A stretch of DNA of 64,000 bases from Macrolepiota albuminosa (lineage: Eukaryota; Basidiomycota; Agaricomycetes; Agaricales; Agaricaceae), in the NCBI GenBank assembly GCA_027475525.1, contig JAMWFC010000033.1, positions 1-64,000 of the forward strand. The letters run 5' to 3'. The notes beneath the pieces were generated by a model, which had not been told where the DNA came from, did no database searches, and was given only the letters and a program-made list of their open reading frames with translations. The position numbers were made by a program, and so were the translations under genes. Positions within the stretch are counted from its first letter, which is position 1; every line of letters starts with the position of its first letter. Below, in pieces: positions 28,778 through 39,957 of the stretch.

Positions 28778-31700
28778 TTGAATTGGCAAGTGTGGCCAGC
28801 TCCGCACTAGTAACTTCGGTGATCACATCAAGAAAAAAAAGTTTTTGCGAGCTTCCTCGAAGAATGATGATCTGGTAGAAATTAGAAATGATGCTATGCT
28901 TTGTACACTTGATGACAAATGTAAATTATGAAAATGGAATGCAGGGCGAGTAAAAAACTAGAGTTTTCTGTACAACGGGAAGGTCAGCGGCTTCAAATCG
29001 CGTAATACGGTAAGCATCCCTCAACTCTGCAATTTCTCGTGAAAAAAAGTTTAACACTCGCTCGTCTGCGATCACGTCGCGCAGAGACCACGGGATCTAT
29101 CATTATGAGATGAGCGCGGAGCGCTTGTTTGGGCGTCAAAATTTGGGATCACGTCGCGCAGAGACCACGGGATCTATCATTATGAGATGAGCGCGGAGCG
29201 CTTGTTTGGGCGTCAAAATTTGGTCACAATACACACCTCGTAATTATTTTGTTCCGAAGCTGCGTTAAACGACTCGAGGACTAGGTCAGGATGTTGATCT
29301 TCTAGCCCATCATCGGTAATAAAAAGCTATTTGACGGCCAAACTGGGTGAATCAGCACAGTAGACTGATAAATGAAGTCCTCAAGCCATATGGCCTTAAT
29401 GCACATATATGTAGAAATTTGCTCGTAGGCACGCAGTTGAATGACCCACGCCGCTAACTAATTTTAGTGGCGTTGTGCATGGAAATAAGAAAAAATTAGT
29501 AAATCACAAAGACGACGTACAGTGCCTATCGTTGCAAGACCTATACCAATTTGCTCCACAGATACCGGTGTCGATGGCACTCGTCGTCAAAATTAGCAGC
29601 ACTCCACTATCGAGCACAGCGCTTGGGAACGCGGTACCGGTACTACTGCTCACAATGTGGACCCTACATTGCTCATAAATACACAGATCGTAATGTACAA
29701 CAATAACTATCAGAGGTCCGTCCGCGTCTATTCTCCCTCGCAGCTTCGTCGCCTGACTATATCCAAACCCATCCAAAACCTGCGCTGATCCCCTCTCGAC
29801 TTGGACATATTGACCGGCTTCGGCACAGCAGTCAAAGCCTGATCCCTACTCAGCGGTCCTCGTTCTAGTACAGACTTAATTCGAGGGTACCTGTATTCCA
29901 TGCTCCTGCACAGGGTGATCCCAACTAAATCTTTTTTCACGAGTGGAGTGTGCCCTTGGAGGAAGTTCTTGTTCACTAAGTCTCCCAAAATCATCACTAA
30001 ATTTCCTGCCACTTCTAGACAAAGACATCGAGCTCGGCGGGAGCTTTCTGGCCGCATTGTTTGAGGTGCTCTCGGATCACCAACCAAATGTGGCGTAGTC
30101 ATAACGAATGTTTTTAGATCTTTAGATTTCCTGAAAATAGGATACTATTGCCACCATGTGCTATGCGTGAATGCATTCGGAAATCGAAGCTCTAGTGCGC
30201 AAATGATGCTAATTACGCCGCGACGGCACCAAAATCAGACCCAGTTTACAAAATGGTAGTTTGAGATCCACATTTCTTCAAGATCGGTCCTGGTTCATAT
30301 TCTGCATTAGTACGTTGTTCTCAGATACAAGAAACGATCTAGAAAGTGTCGTATTCTCATTGGTCGATGCTGGCTCTCCCACCCACCGTCAGCGGAACTC
30401 GCTGGAGAGTAGTTAATGTTAGAATCCGGTATTCCTGGATTTACCGTTGCGTCATTGCTTGATTCAATTCTTTTGCTACAACTTGTGCTATTAACAAGTC
30501 AGGTGGATCCACGACTGGGTCCAATTTTGGTGAAAAAGTAATGTAAACCACTGCGATAAACAATGTAGATTGGCGCTTCCCCATACTTTATCTATCACAC
30601 GAAATGTACATCCAGAATGCACTCAATAACCTCTCCAAACGCCGAAGAAATGTTCCAATTATGTTCCAATTATGGTAAACTATGACAATATTTGCCCCGT
30701 TTTCTTATCTGCCACACCAGCCTGTACAAAACGCTCCATTTCTGTACTCCACGTGTGGTACACAAACAAGACCCCGACAACAATCATTCTGAAGGCATTG
30801 AGAATGTTACTTCAGACCCCAAGCGTCGACGCACGTGCTTACCTATACCCACCTTCCTTCTCCGTTGCTCTGCTGACACCTACAAGAACAGCCGCACACC
30901 CTGCGGTTGATGCGTTGCTCACTCATAGAACCTCTGACGGGTAAGCCACCAGCGTACACCAAACAGATCAAGACACAACACAAAGAACCCGACAAGCACA
31001 GTGAGCACGATCACGCCTACAGAGAGATGTCTGCTAAGGCTGGATGTTGCCTGCGCCGGAAGAGTTGGTTGTCATGGTAATGGTGTCCTGATTTATTTGG
31101 TGGCTCATAGGCCATCACTGTGTTTGCATTGTGTTGAAACGGGGCGCCGAGAACGATGTTGGTGGGTGCGTTGTGTTGAGTGAATACATAATCGAAGGAT
31201 TGAATTATGTTAGTACAGTACAAAAGCTTGCGGTGTTGTCGCTTGAGGGTGGCGTAGTGAGGTTTGTCAAGATTTTTGTCAAGTTTAGCGGCGTTGTTCA
31301 TGGTACGTAGTCTACCTCAAAATTAGCAAAACTCAGTAAATCTGAAAGACGATGTATAGTGGCCATCGTTTGCAGGACCTACGCCGATCACTCCATAGAT
31401 GCTGTTGGCATTGGCGAGCTCTGGAACGCGACACCGGTACTACTGCTCCCAATCTGGACCAAGCGTGGCTCCCAATGATCAGCATTCAACTGGTCCTGCT
31501 TTATTCGTACACCAATGGCTTCCGACAAAGTCTTCCTTGAAGTGGGGGATGAAAAAAAGGCGCACTTTTGTATCTGGAGCTCCAGGACTTGCGTACCACG
31601 ATTTGTCTTCCGCCAACCCAAATCTCTCACTGCCCATCGGCTTCTGCACACTCTCTATTCAAGTTACAGAATCTCAGCACCCAGGAAAGCCTCAGGACAA

Positions 31701-32509
31701 CGTGGTCAACTTCTTTGAGAAGCTCACCTATCATAATGTCTCTGTCGAGAAGCTCTGCGGTATGTTTGGTACTGCTCCGGATTTTATATTACCCGTTTCG
31801 TAAAAAACCGTATGATAGACGATCAATATAGACATGGTACATCCTAGAATATTGTTTAACGTCTGAGCAATTAATCTATTGGACCCTAACCACCACTCTG
31901 GTAACGACGTTCAGCCGGATCCAACAGACAAATGTCTCCACCGTCTCTGCCTTCGGCAAAGGTCATCCCTGTCGACACTCGCGGCGCTGTGATTTTGTCC
32001 GAATAGTCTCCCGAGGTGCGTGACAAGCCAGATTCTCTGGGGTAACAGTGGCTCATGCGATGCACAGACCCGAGATAGCAGGGGTATTTATTTCCCTAAT
32101 TATATAGAGCCGGTATCGCACATCGCGATGGACGTGAGTACGCGTAGTCACGGCAGACTCGGGATGCTTACCCACACCACATGTCTAGGTCGTCGTCTGT
32201 TGCCGCCACTCGCGGTTCTACAACACCTAAGGCAGGTTGGTATTTGCTTCTTGATGGCAGATTAGGGTGGTTGTTTGTGTTAAGAGTAATAGGCCTAAGA
32301 CACGACCGGTTGAGCATTTGAGCTTCTATTTCTAAATATAGGACCGTATCAGATTTGCCGATACCGGGTGAAATCTGGTGATACCTACCTCCATACCGCG
32401 ACCTCTGCTCATACCTCCAACCGCACCTCCACACCGTGAATCCCAGACCTCTGATCTATTAATGACTTAGAAAATTTTTGATGTAAGTCTTTGTCCACAC
32501 TTTCCAACA
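28778..32509. other. Gene-poor stretch with a diverged ~190-bp repeat pair
   Basis: No gene could be supported. Sequences at about 29466-29660 and 31287-31470 are diverged copies of each other: both start near TTAG(T/C)GGCGTTGT(G/T)CATGG and later share GTACCGGTACTACTGCT or ACACCGGTACTACTGCT. Open frames at 29728-30102 (-, 124 codons) and 31399-31803 (+, 134 codons) have no motif I recognise; the latter has plausible codon use around 31600-31790 and may be a gene fragment. Confidence 0.5.
29070..29223. repeat. 77-bp exact tandem duplication in unique sequence
   Basis: 29070-29146, beginning GATCACGTCGCGCAGAGACC, is repeated exactly at 29147-29223. The flanking bases differ, so the duplicated length is exactly 77. 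No gene is present here. Confidence 0.97.
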
Positions 32510-35500
32510 ATGCCCCCACCCAAGCTGCCAACACGCGGTCAACAGCCAGCGACCGGAGACCTAGGCAAGATCTTTACGTCTCCAATAAAGCGCCGGGATA
32601 AAGGAAAGACAACTACTTACGTTCGGCTCATGGGTCACCAGGAGGAAATTGCAAGACTCCGGGAGAAGATTGAAAGACTTAAAAAACGTGAAGTTGAATC
32701 TCCAGCCGTCACTAGCACTACCGAGCCCGAGACAAGCCACCTTTCATCCATCAACGAACTCGATTCGCTCACTGACGACACACCCAATATGCTTATGGAT
32801 GACTTACCCAGTACATCGGACGACTATCCGTTCACTCATGACACGCTACCTACAACTCAAGCGAACCAACATGTTCCTCGACGTACAGTGCCAAACCAGG
32901 CTGAGAAGGACCTGTACTCAAACTGGGACAACCTTTTGACTCGACTGGTGACACCTTGTCTTGAATACATCTCAAAGTCGATTGGCAAGATCCCAGAGAG
33001 GGTTCTCAGCTTAAGGGCGAGGTGTAGGACTGGTGGCGGTTGTACTATGAAGACCAATGAAGTGCTCTGCTTGTTTCAAGACTGTGAGTATCTCCTGCAG
33101 TCGAATCTCTGATAGCTGGCTCATTCATAAAATAGACTTTGAAAAGCTCACAGTCGTTTGGTGCAGCTGCGAGGACCTGCCCTATGTACTGATACTAAAT
33201 GGCTTATTCCCTACTGCTCCATTACATCCAAGAATTGCAATTTCAGTCCATCTTCTCGATTTCTATCGTGCGCTGTTTGAGAAATCGTGTGATGCAGTGA
33301 ATGCTATGGCAAGCGCATTAAATACCTTTTATGCGCGCAGGGGCTTCGTTGTCACCGACAAGAAGGTATGTCTATTTTCATTGACCAAAGGACATCGGAT
33401 CAAACAATCATGGAGCAGGGAGCACCGGTTCAAGATCCATTCCGTCGAGGATTAGGCTACGCGTCTCAATGGTATGACAATTTGCAAATACGAATAGAGC
33501 AAGGTGTCGATACTGCTATCCTCAATGCGGACATTCGTGCACAGAGTTTTGGGACTCTGACATCTCCTGCAATCGCCAGCAACAATATGACTATGCCACA
33601 GCCGCTCTTAGGTCCTCTATTGTCACCTCAGTCCCCTTCTATAAGATCATCGTCAACTCATTTGACTCCTGGTGAGTGCGTACGAATCCTACGACAGAGA
33701 TGTCCTGCATGTTTTGGAGGTGATCTTTTTGGCCGATCATTGGAACATGAGTAAGACATTCCAACTTTAAACTAATGCCAGCTTGATTCATTGTCTCTCT
33801 TAGCGGAGGAGATATAAATGTCTGTGTAGATGGTAACTTTAATCATCGGCACCTGCGGTCAGCAGGAGATTCACCCAAATTCTACGAGCCTATTTATATC
33901 CTGCCAAAGGACTTCGTTGACAACGTTGGCCAGCGAATGGACAAGCTTCGAAAAGCACCAAAACCTCATCCTCGAAAATTAGTTGTCCCAGATGAAGCTA
34001 TTGATGAGTGTGAATCTTCACACACAGCTGGCAGTGGGTCTAACATCAAGACGAATATGGAGAGGTTTGATGATAGTGGTCTTATGGCTCTTGTCTGTCG
34101 CCACGATATTCCAATATTTTTGACAAATATTGATACGCCAGGCGAACAACAAAAGTATGCTGTGGCAATGATCGAGCATCTCTTCGCTCTCATTCCTCCA
34201 CAAGCAACTGTGTCTGTACTTTATGATGTTGGATGTGTCTTGGACCGCAGTCTCCATGCAGTGAGCAATTTTTATACTTCTTTTGCACTCGAAAACTTAG
34301 GGAATCTGAATTCTTAGTATGATTTTCTCTCTTCCGATATCACGAGGCGCCTCATGTTTGCGACCAGCGCCATGCATGCATTTGTTCACCAATGGGCCTG
34401 CCAGATTGTTAATAATCCTCGAATTCGCACAGGTCTAGGTTTAACTGATGGTGAAGGTGTAGAACGTCTCTGGTCACGTATGCGGAAGCTTATTGCAGTA
34501 ACAAGAGCATGTGGTGTAAGTGTCTCTTATATATTTCGTGCTTTCTAGCTGCTAAATCTTTTCAGAGATCCCGACGCTTGTATATTGTTGATTGGCAAGT
34601 CAACTCAATTGGGTCAGAATTACGTAATGACCTTGGTCTATGGATTCGTCGCCGACTCACTAAGGGTGTAAATGATCAAGGTCTGAAGGCACGTCAGGTT
34701 TTAGCATCCTGTGGGGTTGAAATAGCAGTCCTGCGTTCTGAATGGGAGTTACAACAGACTTCTGAGTTATCTATAAGGGCTCGTAAGTTACCCTCAGCCT
34801 CTATTTCTGCTGCTTTTCTCTAACCAGTACTAGAGGCACCAGTTCGCCTCAAGAAGGAACTTGATACCATTTTAGCCCTTCAAGGTGATCTAGAAACATG
34901 CGAAAAAACTCTACAAATAACTCGTTCAACACTTGCAAAAACACTACCATCCGCAGATTCCCTACGAATCTTGAACATTCTTCAAGAACAGCATGAGCAC
35001 ATCAAAGACAACATCGAAGAATTGTATTCAAGCCTTAGTATCCAGGACACATATCCTGAACTGCGTGGAGTCGATCTTGAGTTTGTCAAGCATCTCTTGA
35101 TTGCTCGTGATCTCAAAATCAATATTCGAAAGCGTGCAGTCGGTAGCTTTTTTGAGTGGGAGCGTCTTGATCGGGCTTCAGGAGGTCGTGATCAAGCACT
35201 GGGTGCGTGTTTATTTCTTTCTTCTGTCCACCTGCTCATAGCAACACAGGTACTAAACTCCATCAAGTCACTCGTTCTGCAATAAAGAGACGAGCTCCAG
35301 CACTGATGGCAGGATTACATAAATATAACGATATATGTGCAAAACTCGCATCTATGTATAAATCAGAATGGGCCATCCCTCTTCCAGCGGCTTTACCAAC
35401 GGAATTGAGACCACTACGCGATGCTTCCAACCTGATGGAGGATGTGTGGATAAGCAATCCCATGGAGGAGGTTCCTTGCTGGCTTAGTGATAGTAATGTA

Positions 35501-36898
35501 CGCCAAGGTATTCGAGCATTGTTGAAGGTTGATCGGTGTGCGGAGGAGCATCGGCGACTACAATTAGAAGCCGCTAATCTTTTCCGCTGGTTTAGTCGTG
35601 AGCTGACAGCTGTGGAGCTTGCCTTGCGTGAATCCTCAAGTACGTTTCTTATTCTTGCTGTCTCACAATAACTTATGATACTAAACAGATCAAAATCTTT
35701 GTGTACCTCTGCAACAGCGACGTTCTCACCTTCTCCACCTCTGCTCACTATGGCCAACTCCTTTTACCCCTCAATCAATTTTTGATGCTCTTGTCACTAG
35801 TGCTATGGCAGCCGCACAATTGCTTGCACAACCTGATTGTGAACTGTACAATTCATCAGTACCGGAACCGCCTCAACTAGTAATCTTACAAGAGCAAGGG
35901 GAGTGTATTGATGATGAAGACAACTTTGACGATCATGATGGCTCCACGATGAGAAATACAGACGACATCTTGCTCGATGATTACCTATTGCAGACAGTGA
36001 CTGAAAACGAGGTGATGGAGAACTCAGCTTCAGATATCAATGTTACTTTAATATGGCAGCTGCCGGTATGTCGTACATTATGCACTTTCTTTGTTTTACT
36101 GACTTGCTCATAGATACAGCTAAATCTCCATGAGGATCTTCTTAGAGAGCTTTCTTTTTCGACCTTTGACAACTTTGCCCCCATTTCAATGGCACGATAT
36201 TTTCCCTATCGAAATGGACAGTTTATTTTTAGTTCCCGGGAACTTGAAATGCTGTCCTCACCAACAACTCGGCTCAATGACATATGCATCAATGGAATAG
36301 CCGCTTTATTAAAGCTACAGTTTTCTGAATCCACCAGCACCACAAGCCGACAATGCGCCATTTTTTCTACATTTGATCTTGTTATGATTCAACACAATGC
36401 CAGTGACAGTGAAATTTGGCGGCGAACATGCCACACTGAGTACTGGAAACACAACATCTGGATACTACCAATACATCGCCCAACTACTGAACATTGGGTC
36501 ATGTGTACTATTCTTCCACATATTGGTGAGATCCACCTCTTTGATAGTTTTGCACAACGAGAACCATGGACTACCGAAGTTAAGGTATGTATACTAAATT
36601 AGGTTCAGTATCTCAAATGTTAACACATGGATAGGATATCATGCGATTCATTGCTCGTTTAATCTTTTTGGCTAATATGAATGGCCATTCACTACATGTC
36701 ATCACTTCTGGTTGGATAGCTCGGCCTACCATTATAGATTCACGACAAACAAATGGAGTTGACTGTGGAGTATGGGTTATTTCAAATATCGCTGCAGTTC
36801 TTTTGGGTTATACAGTTACCAATATCAATGAGCTCAAAATATCTCTCATTCGGAGCTCTCTTTTACGAATCCTCACTGCATTGCCTGTTGTTCCATAA
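32510..36898 (+). CDS. KDZ-family transposase with CxC1 cysteine cluster and C-terminal Ulp1-like protease
   Basis: I read 11 exons: 32510-33083, 33136-33365, 33419-33750, 33804-34260, 34318-34515, 34566-34782, 34828-35202, 35250-35639, 35689-36065, 36114-36584, 36635-36898. All ten introns are GT-AG and 45-57 bp. They join into 3885 nt, one open frame of 1294 residues. After a basic start and a coiled coil comes a Cys-rich segment of the CxC1 type known from KDZ transposases (WCSCEDLP...NGLFPTAP). The transposase core follows, with probable acidic catalytic residues D388 (VCVDGNFNHRH), D520 (VLYDVGCVL) and E577 or E580 (DGEGVERLWSR). The C-terminus carries a C48 (Ulp1-like) peptidase with H1177 (EHW), D1194 (FDSF), Q1245 and C1251 (RQTNGVDCG). 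The complete frame and full catalytic set suggest a recently active element. Roles of excision/integration and SUMO or other peptide cleavage are family inference. Confidence 0.93.
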
Positions 36899-36977
36899 GT
36901 TAGCAATATATCTATAGTTCTTATATCCTGCCTGAGTGCGACTAAAAAGGATAATATCACAAGTATCTCCGTACATG

Positions 36978-37740
36978 TTAAGCTAATAGATTTTGATACA
37001 TGAACTCTTTTGCCTTGTGAAGTTCCGGGAAATCCTCTCCCTCCAGAGTTGTATACATCCCTAAATCTTCCAAAGACTTCAGCACCACAGAAACACTCTT
37101 AAATACATCGTTAGCCCGTTTCCACTCCACCCCAGCTCCAGCCAACTGTAGGATTTCCTGCTGATACGTACAAATCCATTTTTCTAGTTTGGTAACACCG
37201 ACAATGGCATTGAAGATAGGATCTGCATCATGGCTCTTGACATAGGCGGTATACAATGATTCAACATAGTTGAACGGAGAATCGAAAACCATAGCTGTAA
37301 GCTTCCTTGCCACTCTCTCAGCCCTGGCAGACCAATATAAAACATGGTGAGGGTTATCTCTAGACCCTCATGTTAGATAATGTATGGCTATGCCATATAG
37401 CAAACATACCGTGAAGAAGCTTGATGCTCATTTTGAGATGGCTGAGAGTCAGACAAACGTTTGACTTGGTGTAGCTTCCTTGGTTTCACTTTAGGCCTAG
37501 GCAAAGTATGAGTATGATAGAGGAGTTCTGCTCAAAGTACATACCTTTCTGCTCCAATTGACACATAGCTTTTTTTGCGTCGAGCACTAATAACAGCTTT
37601 GTTCCTGGTTCCAATCAAGTTAACGTACTTTTTAGCAAAGAATAACATCCATGGACTTACTTGTGATAGCTTCGTTTGCTTTTAGCATTGGCAGCAAGCC
37701 TGCACTCTTCTTGTGTGTTGTAAAGACGGCGGCGTCCCAT
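36978..37740 (-). CDS. KDZ transposon accessory protein, 190 aa
   Basis: Four exons on the minus strand, 37740-37661, 37604-37545, 37496-37410 and 37323-36978, join through GT-AG introns of 56, 48 and 86 bp into 573 nt, one open frame. The start MGRRRLYNTQEECRLAANAK is followed by more basic sequence (SKRSYHKNKAVISARRKKSY), then a linker, then a mostly helical, Cys-poor C-terminal half. I recall short proteins with this kind of basic start next to KDZ transposases in mushroom genomes; what they do is unknown to me. The basic N-terminus suggests nucleic-acid binding, by inference. Its stop lies 80 bp from the stop of the transposase, so the two genes converge and probably form one element. Confidence 0.75.
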
Positions 37741-38454
37741 GGGATGAGGAACAAATCAAAGTCGGCTGTCCGAGATTAAGTTAACTGTGAAGCATTCGCT
37801 TTAAGTTGTCTTACCTTTTCAACTTTGTCTTACCTTTTATACATCCTACTCCGTCCAACGGTCCAACGTCTCCTTTTCTGATTGGAATTCAGGTCCCCAA
37901 CTTATCCTACCGCTCACGTCCACTCCCTACCAATACAGTACGCATGCAAACTTGTATTTCATTATTTTTACTAACGTTTTATATCTTTTTTTTCGGATTG
38001 CCATGCGGTAGCCAACGTAGCTCCTGGAAAGCCAGACTCATCTTAGTTGAGCACAGATAGTAAGTGTCTGGTCTGTCATATTTCGAGTTTCTTCTGACAA
38101 ATGCTAGTCTTATTGCCCGCAGCACACCAGCAATGGGCTGTGCTCGTCTGTGCCTCTAGGTACTGCTGTGTGCATTGTCCTTGACAATGATGATGATCCT
38201 CACTCACCCTCCAACAGCACATGGCCAATGCCCTTGGCATGTACAACGCCCTATCGTCCCCACCCATCCATCTGACCACCCCAGGTACCACACCGTCACA
38301 GCATCCCAGATTCCAACATCATCCTCATGCTTGCCAGCGATGCCTCCTGTACCCCATACAGCTCTTTCCCCAGCTGCATCTATGCTGACCGAGGCAGACA
38401 CATTGAGCTCTTCAGTGACAACATCAAGGTCAACTACCACGGCTACGACGTCAC
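37741..38454. other. Stretch right of the KDZ genes
   Basis: The right terminus of the KDZ element should lie here, but I could not match a terminal inverted repeat to the sequence left of 32510. The frames at 38175-38492 (+) and 38204-38440 (-) are overlapping low-evidence shadows. The segment CCAATACAGTAYGCA with T-rich flank near 37930 recurs near 63820. Confidence 0.4.
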
Positions 38455-38600
38455 CGTCGTTGACACTACCTCTCTACAACTATCATGCCTGATGAGGCAC
38501 GGGTGGAGGAGTTCAATCTCAAAGAGATGTGGAAGAGCCCTAACGGACGGAACTGTGCGTCTTGTTACGTGTCTTTTGACTCAACCATCATCGTCTCGTC
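38455..38600 (+). pseudogene. NADP-isocitrate dehydrogenase fragment, copy 1
   Basis: A 5'-leader-like sequence (GTCGTTGACACTACCTCTCT) runs directly into coding sequence for [19 protein letters not shown], a conserved stretch of NADP-dependent isocitrate dehydrogenase. This enzyme oxidises isocitrate to 2-oxoglutarate. Compared with copy 2 at 38835 the whole segment from the start codon to the ATIT motif is deleted, so no product is possible. An intron-like GTGCGTCTTGTTACGTG follows the coding piece, as in copy 2. Confidence 0.75.
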
Positions 38601-38834
38601 GTGTCAGAGGTAAGCTGCTAGTTTATATATCATTCCACACTATTGCTTGACCTGCTGATCTGGGATCACAGCGTCGATGTGGACAGCGCGAGCTCGTGTC
38701 GTATCATCGGAAGGGCAAGGCCATCTTACCCCACTTTTCGTACCTTTTCCGGCACTTTTTCCCGGTTCCATGAGTATATATTGTCTCCGGCAATCAATCT
38801 TTTCAGTCGTCGTTGACACTACCTCCCTACAGAA

Positions 38835-39080
38835 ATGGCTCAGAAAATCGTTGTACAGAATCCCATCGTCGAGCTCGATGGAGACGAGATGACCCGGATA
38901 ATCTGGAAGAAGATTAGGGAAGAGGTATTCCCGTCCATCCTTCTACCATCGATGCTGCCAACGCCATTCTGGAATACAGCGTCGGTATCAAATGTGCCAC
39001 TATCACGCCTGGTGAGGCACGGGTGGAGGAGTTCAATCTCAAAGAGATGTGAAAGAGCCCCAACGGAACTGTACGTCTCG
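38835..39080 (+). pseudogene. NADP-isocitrate dehydrogenase fragment, copy 2
   Basis: The frame begins [20 protein letters not shown] and [10 protein letters not shown], the N-terminus of NADP-dependent isocitrate dehydrogenase. After an internal deletion it resumes in another frame as [20 protein letters not shown], then [11 protein letters not shown]. The next codon, Trp in copy 1, is a TGA stop (39050-39052). A leader like that of copy 1 and a TATA-like stretch (GAGTATATATTG) lie upstream. Sequence after 39080 no longer matches the enzyme; an open stretch at 39119-39298 ending DFILKLDP is unrecognised. Two truncated neighbours with shared leader suggest local duplication followed by decay. 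Confidence 0.85.
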
Positions 39081-39299
39081 TTACGTGTCTTTTGTCTCAC
39101 CTCGAGGTCATCTGTCACTAGATCGACTTGCCTCAGAGCGAGATCATGTATCGACATCTCTGCATGCTTTATGGCGATCATGCTACCACACATGTTCTAC
39201 GTAACATGGATTGTCTCAACGGCGAACATAACGATATTCTGCTGGGCCTTGATTATGTTGACATTATAAAAGACTTCATATTAAAGCTTGATCCATGAA

Positions 39300-39957
39300 A
39301 AGAAATTTCCTACTACTTTATTCTTCTTTGAATGCCTCTTTCAAGAAGTGGACTGCCTCGCCGCTGCCTATCTCCCTTCTCAGCCCTATGACTTTTTGAC
39401 TTTTTTATGGGATATAGGAAGATGAGACTTCCGAAGGCTTCTGCGATCAAAAAATTTTTGGGAGTCTGGGTCAGCAACACATGTCTCGGCTCCCGTCGCC
39501 TGTCGCTACTTGTTGCTAAATGTTGCCATGCAACGTTTAATACTGCCAGCCCCTTCAGTTTTCTTCATGTTTTGGTAAATGCTCTATCACATCTACGTCC
39601 ATGCAAGTCAACTGGTACTTATTTTTCTTCCAGATAGTTATGTACCAGGTATGCTGTCTTTTGTGAAGAATATATAGCATGATATCGGAATCTCCATGGT
39701 TGACTAAGAACACAACAAATAACACAACATGTCAACAGTCTTCTTATCCGCCCCCTTCTGCTTAAGCTTAAAGAACAGGGTGGATCCTTTCAAGAAGATG
39801 GCATTATTGCGGTGCTTATACTATCTTTTTTCGTTTTCAACACCATCCCTGCTTCCACCTCCAAATTTCACAGTCGCAACTAAAAAACTTGTCTGCAATT
39901 CACCAAGTATGTTTGCTGTAAATAGCGCTTCAAACATTTGATGACTATCTATTTCAG
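39300..39957. other. Spacer with probable 5'-UTR intron
   Basis: No gene is recognised. A GTATGT...TTTCAG intron-like segment at 39908-39957 ends immediately before the ATG at 39958, so the upstream sequence is probably 5' untranslated leader of the next gene. The frames that cross it upstream either lack a start or hit stops. Confidence 0.5.

Noticed and set aside
30692..31301. Overlapping frames of 60-94 codons as genes
   Set aside because: They overlap each other on both strands and show no domain or splice structure.
38175..38650. Frames upstream of and across the isocitrate dehydrogenase fragment as separate proteins
   Set aside because: They are overlapping readings in other frames; only the dehydrogenase match has support.
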